From assembly GCA_044227095.1 (NCBI GenBank), contig JBGAFV010000001.1:3286001-3350000 (forward strand): 64,000 nt of DNA. The letters run 5' to 3'. Origin of the DNA: JACMLD01 sp044227095. Lineage in GTDB: Bacteria > Bacteroidota > Bacteroidia > Chitinophagales > Chitinophagaceae. The translations under genes and the position numbers were made by a program. Below, piece by piece: positions 25,400-34,893 of this stretch. The notes below the pieces were generated by a model. It was not told where the DNA came from, searched no databases, and saw only the letters and a list, made by a program, of their open reading frames with translations. Each line of letters starts with the position of its first letter. Position 1 is the first letter of the stretch.

Positions 25400-26019
25400 T
25401 TGGCTTTTCTATTCATTCTATTTTGATTGGTTGCAGGAACTGCGGCTGGTGCATCAGGATCATCGCCTAACCTCAATAGCTCCTGCGGAAGCTGTTTTAA
25501 TTTTAATTCTTTGGCTACCGATACAAATATGTTTTCAATTTTAAAACCGAATTCGTAGGTCTGCGGTTTAAGCACGATAGTGTATTTCTTTTTATCCAGT
25601 ACTTTTTTGTAGGCAAACGCTACCTGTTCGTATAACGGACGAGAAAGTTCACTTCTTTTAAAGTTGGATTTATTCTGTGCAATTTGTTGCCAGTAAACAA
25701 TGTTCATCCCCATTTTTTGTCTTTGCTCAGCGGTATAATCCAGTACTTTTTTAGATTTTTTTCCTTCGGCCACTAATACAGAATCGTTTTTGTAAGTGCT
25801 GTCGAGCCTTATGTATTCAGACTGATAAATTTCATATTCAGGCGCAAGCGAATCTTTTTCATATAACTGCACAAGGCTATCTACCTGACGGTAAGATGGA
25901 ATTGCCTGAACCATTAAATCAATATCAAACACACCGACTTTAATTTGTTGAGCTTTCAAACAGTCAATGTTTGTAAATAAAAGAACGAGTGTAACAGCGA
26001 AAGAAAAATACTTTTTCAT
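25396..26019 (-). CDS. OmpH/Skp-like periplasmic protein
   Basis: 207 residues with a signal peptide (FAVTLVLLFTNIDCLKAQ). The start of the mature chain, IKVGVFDIDLMVQAIPSYRQVDSLVQLYEKD, parallels the Skp/OmpH opening (usually 'IGYVD...L...P'), followed by a charged helical region and LSRPLYEQVAFAYKKVLDKKKYTIVLKP, matching the Skp C-terminal strand. Skp-type chaperones hold outer-membrane proteins in the periplasm. The arms look less clearly coiled than in E. coli Skp, so a chaperone role is inference. Confidence 0.75.
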   Translation of the reverse strand: MKKYFSFAVTLVLLFTNIDCLKAQQIKVGVFDIDLMVQAIPSYRQVDSLVQLYEKDSLAPEYEIYQSEYIRLDSTYKNDSVLVAEGKKSKKVLDYTAEQRQKMGMNIVYWQQIAQNKSNFKRSELSRPLYEQVAFAYKKVLDKKKYTIVLKPQTYEFGFKIENIFVSVAKELKLKQLPQELLRLGDDPDAPAAVPATNQNRMNRKAN

Positions 26020-26200
26020 TGTGCAGTAATTTGGTTAGAGGAAATTATATCACCACATTAAGCTAAGCAGGTATTTTGTAGAATCTGACAATTAATTTTT
26101 CAATTAACAGTATTTTATACACCAGTAAATTTTAACTTTTTTACGGTGCAGCGTTTACAACAAATCTTTGTACCGATTTTTTTGCATAACTTATCACAGC

Positions 26201-26899
26201 ATGAAGAAGTTGAAAGAAAATGTATTGGACAATCCCGCCTGGGAAGCGTTAAACAGCGTACATGCGCAATTTGCACTAGGTAATGCAAATGCCAAACGGT
26301 ATAAAAGTGAAGTATTGCCATTTACAGGTTGTGAAGATGGAAGCATGGTTACGTTAGATCCTTTTATCGAAGCCGGCGAATCATTTTTTATTATTGGCGA
26401 TGAATTGCCCGTTATGCCATCTGGCTGCACAATAGAACTTGAGTTGCCTTGTGCGCAAATGCTGTTAAGAAAACCTTTTGCAGAAATACAGTCTCCGGGC
26501 AATTCAGTTGTTATTGAACAAATGAATGCCTCAAACGCAGAGGAGATGCATGATCTTATTACTGCTGTACAGCCTGGTTATTATAATAAAAACACGCATA
26601 TGCTGGGCAGTTATTTTGGAATAAGAGATGGGGGCAGATTAGTTGCTATGGCAGGCGAAAGAATGCGGATAAATGGTTTTAGCGAGTTAAGCGCTATTTG
26701 TACGCTACCTGGTTATACAGGCCGCGGGTTTGCGCAACAGCTAATTGCAAAGTTGTGCAATCTTCATGCTTCACAAAATGTTGTTTCTTTTTTACATGTT
26801 GCATTAGCCAATCAACGGGCAATACAACTTTACCAGCACCTGGGTTTTGAAGAAAGAAGAACCATTATGTTCCGTAGAATAAGAAAATCAAATTCCTAA
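26201..26899 (+). CDS. GNAT family N-acetyltransferase
   Basis: 232 residues (the frame is open to TTG 26168; ATG 26201, MKKLKENVLDNP, is preferred). The C-terminal half holds the acetyl-CoA site: LSAICTLPGYTGRGFAQQLIAKL matches the GNAT R/Q-x-x-G-x-G/A loop, followed by FLHVALANQRAIQLYQHLGFEERR, the usual end of the fold (FR47-like subgroup). The N-terminal half is a diverged GNAT-like segment. The acceptor is unknown. Confidence 0.85.
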   Translation: MKKLKENVLDNPAWEALNSVHAQFALGNANAKRYKSEVLPFTGCEDGSMVTLDPFIEAGESFFIIGDELPVMPSGCTIELELPCAQMLLRKPFAEIQSPGNSVVIEQMNASNAEEMHDLITAVQPGYYNKNTHMLGSYFGIRDGGRLVAMAGERMRINGFSELSAICTLPGYTGRGFAQQLIAKLCNLHASQNVVSFLHVALANQRAIQLYQHLGFEERRTIMFRRIRKSNS

Positions 26900-26909
26900 T
26901 CTGAAGGGT

Positions 26910-27638
26910 TTATTTAATCCACAATTTGTTTTTTACAACCTGTTCCATCACCTGGTCGCGGTAATTCCTGCTTATCGGAATTTTATGCGATTGTATCTTC
27001 AGCTCATTCCCTTCAATGGATTCTATTTTATTGATTGGAACAATATAAGATTTGTGTACCCTTATAAAAGATTTATTGCCGAGATTTTCTTCCAGCGTCT
27101 TTAACATTAGTAAAGCAATATATTTTCCTTTGGTTGTAAAAATGGTTACGTAGTTCTGCAATGCTTCTATGTAGAGTATATCCTCGAAAAATATTTTTTC
27201 GTATTTGCTGGCACATTTTATAAAAAAGTATTCATCGCCAGTTGTATTTTTCTGTATTGGGGCTTGTGCATTGTTTGTAACCAATTGATGATATTCTTTT
27301 GCTTTATTGGCTGCTTTAAAAAAGTTGTCGTATGTAATTGGTTTTAATAAATAATCCAGCACATTAAAACGATAGCCATCTATTGCATAATCAGGGAAGG
27401 CTGTGGTTATAATTACCATTGGTGGTTGAGGGGTAATCTTTAAAAAATCTATCCCGCTCATTTTAGGCATGTGTATATCGAGAAATATAAGATCTGTTGG
27501 TGTATTGCTTATCAGCTTTATTAATTCAACCGGGTTTTCGCATGTGCCCTGTAAATTAAGAAAACCTGTTTCCTTTACATAGCTGGCAAGGCCTTCACGT
27601 GCCAGCGGTTCATCATCAACTATTAAACAATTTATCAT
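26910..27638 (-). CDS. LytTR family response regulator
   Basis: 243 residues starting at ATG 27638 (MINCLIVDDEPLAREGLAS). Receiver domain with Asp8/Asp9, the phospho-acceptor Asp in DLIFLDIHMPKMSG near 54 and a Lys in YLLKPITYDNF, then a LytTR DNA-binding domain (FIKCASKYEKIFFEDILYIEALQNYVTI ... FIRVHKSYIVPINKIE). A longer open frame upstream overlaps the kinase gene and is not needed. It forms a two-component pair with the kinase 16 bp upstream. LytTR regulators in this phylum often control neighbouring surface genes. Confidence 0.92.
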   Translation of the reverse strand: MINCLIVDDEPLAREGLASYVKETGFLNLQGTCENPVELIKLISNTPTDLIFLDIHMPKMSGIDFLKITPQPPMVIITTAFPDYAIDGYRFNVLDYLLKPITYDNFFKAANKAKEYHQLVTNNAQAPIQKNTTGDEYFFIKCASKYEKIFFEDILYIEALQNYVTIFTTKGKYIALLMLKTLEENLGNKSFIRVHKSYIVPINKIESIEGNELKIQSHKIPISRNYRDQVMEQVVKNKLWIK

Positions 27639-27654
27639 AGTACAGGTATTACGT

Positions 27655-28782
27655 TCAGGCAATCTTTTGAGAAGCCTTAAGGTGAACAAGTGTTGTAAGT
27701 TGTAACCCAAGTTTAATTTCAAAACTATCTGCTTGCTTTTCTATGTCTAATGTGTATTTGCCCGGATAAATTAAATCGAGCCGTCTTTGCACATTTTCAA
27801 GTCCAATGCCGCCATAATATGGAAGATTTGTTTTTTCATAAGGTTCCGTACTGTTACAGACATTAAGAAACAATTGCTGTGATTGTAAACTGACTTTTAT
27901 TTTTATCCAGTTAGATTTATCCGTATGTTTTGACACATGTTTAAAAGCATTCTCTACAAAAGTCATCAATATAAATGGTGCTATTGCTATATCAGCACCA
28001 TGGGTATTGCCCATGTCAACATTAATTTCCATGTTGTTATTCTGTCTCAGTTTTTCCAATTCAATAAAATTTTCGAGATAAGCAATCTCTTTGCTTAATG
28101 AAATCTGCAAGTCATTGCATTCGTATAACTGGTAGCGTAATAACTCAGAAAATTTTGCCAGTGAAGCAGATGCCCTGTCTGGATTTTTATGTATCAGGAA
28201 AAAAATAGAATTTATCGTATTAAAAAGATAGTGCGGGTTAAACTGGTTCTTAAGAAATTTTAATTCTGTTTCCAGTTTTTCTTTTTCAAGCATTTGCTGT
28301 TTGCGTTGTGTTTGCAACCAGTTTTTTGCAAGTTTAATGCTCATAGCAAGTGTGGTGCTGGCTACTGTGGATGGCAGTGTATTAACAAGAAAAGGGTAAG
28401 AGAATTTATTTTGATCGGTAAAATTGTATAACTCCTGCACGGTATGCCCGGTTACATAAGCACTAAAAGGATAGCCTAATGCAATTAATGCAGCTGTAGC
28501 AAAAATAGAGAGCAATAGGTAAATGATGTATTCAGTATACCGGTTCTTCTGCAGGTATTTTGGAATAAGGTAGTACAAATTAAAATACACCACCAATGCC
28601 TGGAAGATTACGTAAAACAAGTATTTGGAGAAATAAGGCGAGCTGATATTGCTAGCTGCAGTAAAAGGATTGCCAATAGTAATTGACCACCACGTAAAAT
28701 GATAGGCAAACCAAAACGGAATATGGTAGAGCTTGTATTTGTAAAACCAGTTTGTATTTTTTTTAATTGTAGAAGCCTGCAT
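27655..28782 (-). CDS. LytS-type sensor histidine kinase
   Basis: About 375 residues from ATG 28782 (an in-frame TTG at 28803 would add seven). Four hydrophobic membrane segments fill the first ~150 residues (HIPFWFAYHFTWWSI, YVIFQALVVYFNLYYLI, IYLLLSIFATAALIALGY and one more). A coiled linker leads to the His_kinase box LKNQFNPHYLFNTINSIFFLI with the phospho-accepting His, then a short HATPase_c domain (MTFVENAFKHV as N box; YYGGIGLENVQRRL as G box). It should phosphorylate the LytTR regulator downstream. The signal is unknown. Confidence 0.92.
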   Translation of the reverse strand: MQASTIKKNTNWFYKYKLYHIPFWFAYHFTWWSITIGNPFTAASNISSPYFSKYLFYVIFQALVVYFNLYYLIPKYLQKNRYTEYIIYLLLSIFATAALIALGYPFSAYVTGHTVQELYNFTDQNKFSYPFLVNTLPSTVASTTLAMSIKLAKNWLQTQRKQQMLEKEKLETELKFLKNQFNPHYLFNTINSIFFLIHKNPDRASASLAKFSELLRYQLYECNDLQISLSKEIAYLENFIELEKLRQNNNMEINVDMGNTHGADIAIAPFILMTFVENAFKHVSKHTDKSNWIKIKVSLQSQQLFLNVCNSTEPYEKTNLPYYGGIGLENVQRRLDLIYPGKYTLDIEKQADSFEIKLGLQLTTLVHLKASQKIA

Positions 28783-29023
28783 TTGCCATGAATTACTTTT
28801 CAAAATACAGCAATTTTATTGATTTAATGGCCCGTAGACTGACAAGAAGCACCTGGTAATTGACGAGAGGGAGGTTTTACTATGTAAAAGGATTTATTCG
28901 GTTTTTTATTTTTTCTGCGGCATATTACCTGGCATTGTATTTCATCAATTATATTATTCCTGTTGTCACTACAGTTTTTTCAATTTTTTGCAGCGCTGTT
29001 TCTTTGTTTTCAAATAATGAAAT

Positions 29024-31483
29024 ATGAAACGCATTGTACTTATCCTCCTGACAATTTCTTTTTTTCAACATGCTGGTGCACAGGTTAGCGGCAACCTGGT
29101 TACAGCAGATAGCTTACCGGTTGTTGCCGCCAACATCAGCCTGTTAAAGAATACAGACAGTTCTTTTGTGAAAGCGGCTTTAAGTAATGAAAAAGGATTT
29201 TATAGAATTGAAAATATACAACCAGGTGCATATTTGTTGCGTATCAGCAGCGTTGGTCTTCGTTCTATTTATTCGGAGAAGTTTACTATTATGTCTTCTT
29301 CAACTGAGGTTACATTAGGTACCACAGTATTGAATGAGAATAAGAAAGAACTTGAAGGAGTTGTGGTACGTGCGCAAAAACCAGTTTATCAGCAAAAGCC
29401 CGGAGGAATGGTAGTTAATGTTGAGAATAGCATGTTTACAAAAGGAAGTTCTGCATTACAGGTTTTGGAGAGATCGCCTGGCGTTGTTATAGATCACCGC
29501 AACAATAGCATCGCACTAAATGGAAAGAATGGTGTTATGGTAATGATCAATGGAAAATTAGTACGCATGCCAATAGAACAACTGGTAAATATGCTGGAAG
29601 GAATGAATGCAGATGACATTGCTACTATTGAGTTGCTAACAACACCGCCTGCAAAATATGATGCGGAAGGAAGTGCAGGATTGATCAATATCGTCTTAAA
29701 AAAAGGAAGAAAGCAGGGTACTAATGGAAATATTTCGCTTACTGCAGGCTATGCAAAAGCAGAAAAAGCAACTGCCAGTGTAAACCTTTCTCACAATACA
29801 AAAAGTTTGGGATTATATGGATCGTACACTTATTCTCGCAACAAAACATTTACAGACATGTTTGTTGAAAGCCGCCAGGATATGCCATTTCTTGGTGGTA
29901 AAGTTGTTGTAGACGGATGGTTTAATACAAATTTGGTAAGAAACAATCACGATGCTACAGTTGGAATGGATCTTAAACTGGATAAGAAAACAACAATTGG
30001 CGCAAGTGTTACTTACAATAATAGCAACATGTCTGGTACTACTGTTACAGATGCAGGGTATACTGTGCTGCCAGATTCCCTGTTGCAATTTAATGGAATT
30101 AACCACGGCGTTAACCACTGGAACAATAGCATCAGTTCTGTTTATGTAGAAAAAGAAATGAGCAAAGGCGGAAAAATAAATTTCAGCACAGACTACTTGT
30201 ATTTTAAAAATGATGCCGGCGGAAATGTGCAAAGTTCTTTTGTTGATAAGCATGGAATGCAGGCAGGCGATAAACAACCTCTTTTTTCTCCGGCCCAAAA
30301 AAGTTTTGCCAACACAAACATACAGGTAGGTGTTGCCACACTTGATTATTCAAAACAGGTTAATAAAAGTATAAGGTTGGAGACAGGTATAAAAGGAGCG
30401 TATACTAAAAGCGAAAGCTCGTCTGCTGTTCTTAGCTATCAAAACGGAGCATGGGTTGGTGCTGATCAAACCTCTAATTATATACAGATGAAAGAAGGAA
30501 TTGGGGCAGCATACATTTCTTTAAATACAAAGCTATCAGAAAAAATAAATCTTGTAGCGGGCCTTAGGTATGAGTATTCAAACACCAATATGGATAATTT
30601 TAAAACAGGGGAGAATGTTATAAACAGGAAGCTTGGTGTTTTCTTTCCCAATATTTTTTTAAGCAGGAAAGTAAACGATAACACGGAAATCCAGTTCTCT
30701 TATACAAAAAGAATAACCAGGCCTTCTTATAACGATCTTGCTTCTTATGTTGGCTACAGCGATCCTACTGCCGTATATACTGGCAATCCTTTTTTGCAGC
30801 CTACTATTACCAATAATGTAAAACTTGGTTATAATTATAAAGCCTATTCATTTTCTTTGCTTTTTAGCAGAGATGATAATGCCATTGCACGTTACCAATT
30901 AACAGAAAGTCCTGCACACGATATCTTATACATCTCACCTCAAAACCTTGCCTGGCAAAACAACATTACTTTACAGGCAGTTTTACCATTTAAAGTAAAC
31001 AATTGGTGGAGCATGAGCTACAGTTTTGCCGGTGGTTTAAGACAGTATAAAGCCACGCACACAAAGAATACATTTGAGAAAAGTTATTTTGGGTATTCTT
31101 TTAATTTCAGCCAAACATTTAAAATGCCTGCGGGGTTTTCTGCTGAAATATCCGGTTGGTATAACAATACAACTTACAATGGCAGTCAGCAGGTGGCAGG
31201 TTTTGGAATCCTGAATGCAGGTGTAAAAAAGGAGTTAAAGAAAAACGGGGGCAGTTTTCAATTAACAGTATCCGATATATTAATGAATGAACGCTACCGT
31301 ATTCGTTATGGCACTGTAACACAGGAGGCTTTTTCTATTAAGAGTTATGTGGAAGTAAATACGGAGTCTTCAATGTTTCCTCTTATAAAACTTACTTATT
31401 CAAGATCTTTTGGTAATGCAGTAAAAACGCAGAAAAAAAATGGATCTGGTTCGCAGGAAGAAAGAAGCAGGGCTATTAATTAA
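29024..31483 (+). CDS. outer-membrane beta-barrel receptor (TonB-dependent type)
   Basis: 819 residues. Signal peptide (IVLILLTISFFQHAGAQ), then a carboxypeptidase-regulatory-like domain (VSGNLVTADSLPVVAANISLLKNTDSSFVKAALSNEKGFYRIENIQPGAYLLRIS), a plug-like region (ALQVLERSPGVVIDHRNNSIALNGKNGVMVMINGK; IATIELLTTPPAKYDAEGSAGLINIVLKKG) and a large barrel. This matches the 'outer membrane beta-barrel family protein' group (OMP_b-brl_3) rather than a SusC, and no SusD is next door. The ligand is unknown. The LytS/LytTR pair transcribed away from it could be its regulator, which is inference. Confidence 0.87.
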   Translation: MKRIVLILLTISFFQHAGAQVSGNLVTADSLPVVAANISLLKNTDSSFVKAALSNEKGFYRIENIQPGAYLLRISSVGLRSIYSEKFTIMSSSTEVTLGTTVLNENKKELEGVVVRAQKPVYQQKPGGMVVNVENSMFTKGSSALQVLERSPGVVIDHRNNSIALNGKNGVMVMINGKLVRMPIEQLVNMLEGMNADDIATIELLTTPPAKYDAEGSAGLINIVLKKGRKQGTNGNISLTAGYAKAEKATASVNLSHNTKSLGLYGSYTYSRNKTFTDMFVESRQDMPFLGGKVVVDGWFNTNLVRNNHDATVGMDLKLDKKTTIGASVTYNNSNMSGTTVTDAGYTVLPDSLLQFNGINHGVNHWNNSISSVYVEKEMSKGGKINFSTDYLYFKNDAGGNVQSSFVDKHGMQAGDKQPLFSPAQKSFANTNIQVGVATLDYSKQVNKSIRLETGIKGAYTKSESSSAVLSYQNGAWVGADQTSNYIQMKEGIGAAYISLNTKLSEKINLVAGLRYEYSNTNMDNFKTGENVINRKLGVFFPNIFLSRKVNDNTEIQFSYTKRITRPSYNDLASYVGYSDPTAVYTGNPFLQPTITNNVKLGYNYKAYSFSLLFSRDDNAIARYQLTESPAHDILYISPQNLAWQNNITLQAVLPFKVNNWWSMSYSFAGGLRQYKATHTKNTFEKSYFGYSFNFSQTFKMPAGFSAEISGWYNNTTYNGSQQVAGFGILNAGVKKELKKNGGSFQLTVSDILMNERYRIRYGTVTQEAFSIKSYVEVNTESSMFPLIKLTYSRSFGNAVKTQKKNGSGSQEERSRAIN

Positions 31484-31685
31484 CCTGTTTCAAGAAATTT
31501 TATCCGGGCATTGAATAGGGCTTAACCTATGGTGTTTTATAATATGTGTTTTCTTGCAACGAATTTTGAAGGGCTTACATCTATCAGAAATCATCATTTT
31601 AAACAGGTAATAAACTTTTTTCTGCTTATGATTAGTTTATTGGCTGTTGGGTTTTAAAAAAAATGAATGCTTTGCAAATATTGTA

Positions 31686-33917
31686 ATGCCTGGTAAACTT
31701 CATAATTCTCATCAATTTTTTATTAACTCCTTTTCTGGCAAGCCAGTTATAAATATACCTGCTTTAGCTGGCGGTCATTTTCCTAAAGATAATACAGGCA
31801 CTGCTGTTTACTTTAAAGGTAAGACGGCAATAGTATTTGCCTTCCAGGTTCAAAAACAGTTAAAAGCAATAAAGATTTGGCCTTCGCCTGCAGATGAATT
31901 ATTAAGAAAGCGATATGCAATTATTCAGAAATTCATTAGCAAGTCTGATGCTGATTATTTTTCTGATGTGTTTTACCTTGAAGAAGCAATGCTGTTGGGC
32001 GAAGTAAGTTATGATGTGCTGTTAATGAACTGGGTAGGCCGGCAAAACGTAAAAGAATATATTTATTCAAATATTGATCAGCCGGAGAAAATTCATGCTC
32101 TGGCAGAAAAAATACTTGGGCTGCACAGGGATTTAAACAACCAGGGCATATCTCACGGACATTTTCATGCCGGTAACATTCATATAGATGCTGGTAATAA
32201 CTTAAAGCTTACAGGTTACGATGCTTTATTTATTAAGGACGAACTGGAAGAGGAAACAATATGCAGGTTATACCCTGATTATTCTCATCCTTCGGGCAGA
32301 CAAAAAGGTATTAAGGCCGATTATTTTGCAGCTTTGATTCTTTATTTGGCCACAAAAGCTATTGCATACGATTCTGTATTATTGGGCCGGTATAAAGTGG
32401 GTTTTCAGGAAGGTTTTCTTTTTAATGCCGCAGATTTTCTTAATGTAAAGGATGCAATAATTTATAAGCAGCTTAAAAAATTAAAGTATCCGGAAATAGA
32501 TGCATTGCTTGAAATACTGGTAATGTATTGCGAGGAACTAAATCCGGAAAATCTCCAACCATTTTATTCTTACCTGCAAAAAGAAGAACCCGGGATCATA
32601 ACTACAGATACAACACCTAAAGAAATTCTTATTACTGCCGCATCGGGCAAAATAGAAGCATTAAAACATACTGATATTTCCAGCAACACGGAACCAATAA
32701 AGGCTGATGCGCAAACACACACAGAAGATGACCTAACTGCTGATCTTAAAAAAAATGCGACAGGCGAAATACTTATTACCAAGAGAATGCTTCAACCGCC
32801 TGTAAGCATAGAGCCAAAGCAAATGTATGTTGAGCCTTCCGCCAGCAATGCTCCTGCTGCAGAAGGTGAGATACGAATAACCAAACAAATGGTTTTGCCT
32901 CCAGTAAGCGTGGGGCCCGTGCAAATTTATGTTGAACCTCTCATCAACAATATTCCTGTTACAGAAGAAGAGATACGTATTATTAAAGAACCACTTCAGC
33001 CACTTATAAATGAATTGCCGGAACAAACTTTTGTTGAGCCTGTTGCAGATGGTATAGCTGTAACACATTTATTACAGGAAGATGTTGCGGCAGCAGAAAC
33101 ATTGCCTGCCGAAGAGTTTACTTTAAAAAACGCAACAGAAAAAAATACAGAAGAAGTTTTTGAAAAAAGAAAAGGGCCTTATGTAAAAATTCCAGAGCCT
33201 GTTAGAGATATATTAAACCAGGAAGTGGCACAAGCAAGGATATTGCCAGTCAAGGGTTTTTCTGAAGAAGAAATAGTAGAAGAAAGCCTGGCAGAAGAAA
33301 TTACGAAAGAGGCAGGCGATAAACTTTTTGTAAATACAACGGGATCAAAAAAAGCAAAAGGAAGAGGATTTGTGCCTGTAGCTGGTGGCACTGAGAAAAA
33401 AATCAACAATAAGGTTTATAGAACTACACAAGCAAGGCAGAAGAAAAAAGCAACTGTTGGTGCAATTTTTACCGTTGTCCTTCTTCTTATTGCAGGATAT
33501 TTCTTTGGTGAATTTACAGACAATTATAAAACGAATTCTTTTCAACCCGGAACAGATCCTGGTGCTGTTACAAAAGAACCAGGCCAGAATACTGTGCCTG
33601 TAGAAAAAGAACAGAATAAACCGGCAGCAATACAAAAAGTTGCGAATGATTCAACTGCCGAAAAACTGGCAAAACCATCAATTGCAGTAAATAAGGAAAC
33701 GGTAGATACCACTGGTACTTTAGTTTCACATTCAGAAACTGTGCTTGCTGAAGGAAAAACACCTTTGAATACAGATTCTGGTGATATACATTCTGCAGAT
33801 ACGCAAGATATAATCAGCATGCATAAACAGATGCCCAAAATCATCATTAAGAATACTACAGATTCATCGGACAAAGGGGCTACTTCTTTTAAAATTGCTT
33901 CGCCCCCAAAAGAATAA
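31686..33917 (+). CDS. membrane-anchored pseudokinase with 34-residue repeats
   Basis: 743 residues from ATG 31686 (the frame is open to TTG 31647). Residues ~15-300 have a protein-kinase fold of the kind found with TerY/PP2C partners: QLKAIKIW with the ATP-site Lys63, a catalytic-loop equivalent SHGHFHAGNI, then LKLTGYDALFI and LYPDYSHPSGRQ. The catalytic Asp is His159 and the DFG Asp is Gly177, so phosphotransfer is unlikely. Three exact-length 34-residue tandem repeats (GEIxITK...PPVS...YVEP) span about 360-461. A single membrane helix is at about 593-608 (GAIFTVVLLLIAGYFF), followed by a charged, low-complexity tail. The OmpA-like lipoprotein follows by 16 bp. Confidence 0.72.
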   Translation: MPGKLHNSHQFFINSFSGKPVINIPALAGGHFPKDNTGTAVYFKGKTAIVFAFQVQKQLKAIKIWPSPADELLRKRYAIIQKFISKSDADYFSDVFYLEEAMLLGEVSYDVLLMNWVGRQNVKEYIYSNIDQPEKIHALAEKILGLHRDLNNQGISHGHFHAGNIHIDAGNNLKLTGYDALFIKDELEEETICRLYPDYSHPSGRQKGIKADYFAALILYLATKAIAYDSVLLGRYKVGFQEGFLFNAADFLNVKDAIIYKQLKKLKYPEIDALLEILVMYCEELNPENLQPFYSYLQKEEPGIITTDTTPKEILITAASGKIEALKHTDISSNTEPIKADAQTHTEDDLTADLKKNATGEILITKRMLQPPVSIEPKQMYVEPSASNAPAAEGEIRITKQMVLPPVSVGPVQIYVEPLINNIPVTEEEIRIIKEPLQPLINELPEQTFVEPVADGIAVTHLLQEDVAAAETLPAEEFTLKNATEKNTEEVFEKRKGPYVKIPEPVRDILNQEVAQARILPVKGFSEEEIVEESLAEEITKEAGDKLFVNTTGSKKAKGRGFVPVAGGTEKKINNKVYRTTQARQKKKATVGAIFTVVLLLIAGYFFGEFTDNYKTNSFQPGTDPGAVTKEPGQNTVPVEKEQNKPAAIQKVANDSTAEKLAKPSIAVNKETVDTTGTLVSHSETVLAEGKTPLNTDSGDIHSADTQDIISMHKQMPKIIIKNTTDSSDKGATSFKIASPPKE
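32763..33068 (+). repeat. three in-frame 102-bp tandem repeats in the pseudokinase gene
   Basis: Units at 32763-32864, 32865-32966 and 32967-33068 encode 34 residues each, with shared GEI(L/R)ITK, LxPPVS and (M/I)YVEP positions; the third is most diverged. A degenerate partial unit (KEILIT) begins near 32619. Confidence 0.82.
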
Positions 33918-33932
33918 AACAAATAAAAATTT

Positions 33933-34835
33933 ATGAAGAATTTTCTTTTACCTCTGGCAGGTATCCTGCTGCTTTCTTCCTGTTATAGCAGTAGAAAAGC
34001 AAAAATTAATGAAGAAATTAATAACACAGTAGCACAACAGCAAAAAGAAATAGCAGCTATTGACTCACTGTCGTTAAAAAAACAAGTAACGCTAAGCGAA
34101 GGGAAAATTGACAGCGTTATTGATACCAGGATTAACAGCAGCCTGGATCAAAGTAAAAGCAGGATTGATTCAGTTAAAAAAATTATTGAAGAAATAACTA
34201 CAAGTAGCACCGATAGGAAAACGCTGAGAAAATCCTACAAAAAAATTATCAGATCAAAACTGGTATACCTCAAAAGCGACAGAACTTTTTTTGATAAGAG
34301 GATTGTGAATTACGGATTAATAAGAGAAGTGCTGTCTAATGCAAAGCAAACACAGTTTGATTTGGCAACTTTTTTTGGGCCTGGTGAATTTATGGTTCCA
34401 GCTGAAAAGGTTGAACAGGCAAAAGCTGCTTTTTCACCTATCATAGATTCGTTATTAAAGTTTGCTTCCCGCTTCCCGGATGTTGCAAAGAACAGTACGA
34501 TTGTATTAAAAGGATATGCAGATGCAACGGGGATAAAATCAGGAACACCTTTATATTATCGTCTTGTAAATGAACTTAAGCAAAACAGCGCTACTACAGA
34601 AGAGCTGAACCTTGCTATTTCAAAGCTTAGGGCAGAAGCAATTAGTGAAATTGTAAATAAAGTAATTCAAAAAAAGCAACCAGAATTTTTGCAATACCTG
34701 GTTGTGCATATTGAAATTGTTCAGGAAGGCAGGGGACAAGAGAAGCCCAACCCTAAGATTACAGATTATACCGATGATGATTCACGAAGAAGAATTGTAC
34801 TTTTCTTTTGGAGTATACTACCAGTAGGGGTATAA
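33933..34835 (+). CDS. OmpA-like lipoprotein
   Basis: 300 residues. Lipobox LLSSC with Cys17 indicates a lipoprotein. Residues ~22-95 are charged and helical (KINEEINNTVAQQQKEIAAIDSL), then a C-terminal OmpA-like domain: LKFASRFPDVAKNSTIVLKGYADATG, an insertion, SKLRAEAISEIVNKVI and VVHIEIVQEGRGQEKPNP ... DDSRRRIVLFF. The pattern follows OmpA peptidoglycan-binding domains (GYTD..G; LSxxRA; GxGxxxP; RRV), though the usual Asp/Arg pair is partly altered. With the pseudokinase 16 bp upstream it probably forms an envelope-spanning pair. A terminator follows. Confidence 0.75.
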   Translation: MKNFLLPLAGILLLSSCYSSRKAKINEEINNTVAQQQKEIAAIDSLSLKKQVTLSEGKIDSVIDTRINSSLDQSKSRIDSVKKIIEEITTSSTDRKTLRKSYKKIIRSKLVYLKSDRTFFDKRIVNYGLIREVLSNAKQTQFDLATFFGPGEFMVPAEKVEQAKAAFSPIIDSLLKFASRFPDVAKNSTIVLKGYADATGIKSGTPLYYRLVNELKQNSATTEELNLAISKLRAEAISEIVNKVIQKKQPEFLQYLVVHIEIVQEGRGQEKPNPKITDYTDDDSRRRIVLFFWSILPVGV

Positions 34836-34849
34836 TAAATAAATGTGTG

Positions 34850-34889
34850 AATGCCGTAGCGTACAATTTAAATTGTTCGCTGCGGCATT
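34850..34889. terminator. bidirectional terminator
   Basis: AATGCCGTAGCG and CGCTGCGGCATT pair, with ACAATTT/AAATTGT continuing to the centre; ends in TTTTTA. It separates the convergent lipoprotein and DUF2961 genes. Confidence 0.82.
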
Positions 34890-34893
34890 TTTA

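Noticed and set aside
27639..27722. Longer N-terminus of the LytTR regulator overlapping the kinase gene
   Set aside because: Receiver domains start at MINCLIVDDE; the extra residues are the kinase 3' end read in another frame.
29024..31483. SusC-type receptor of a polysaccharide utilisation locus
   Set aside because: No SusD partner is adjacent and the wording matches the smaller outer-membrane beta-barrel family.
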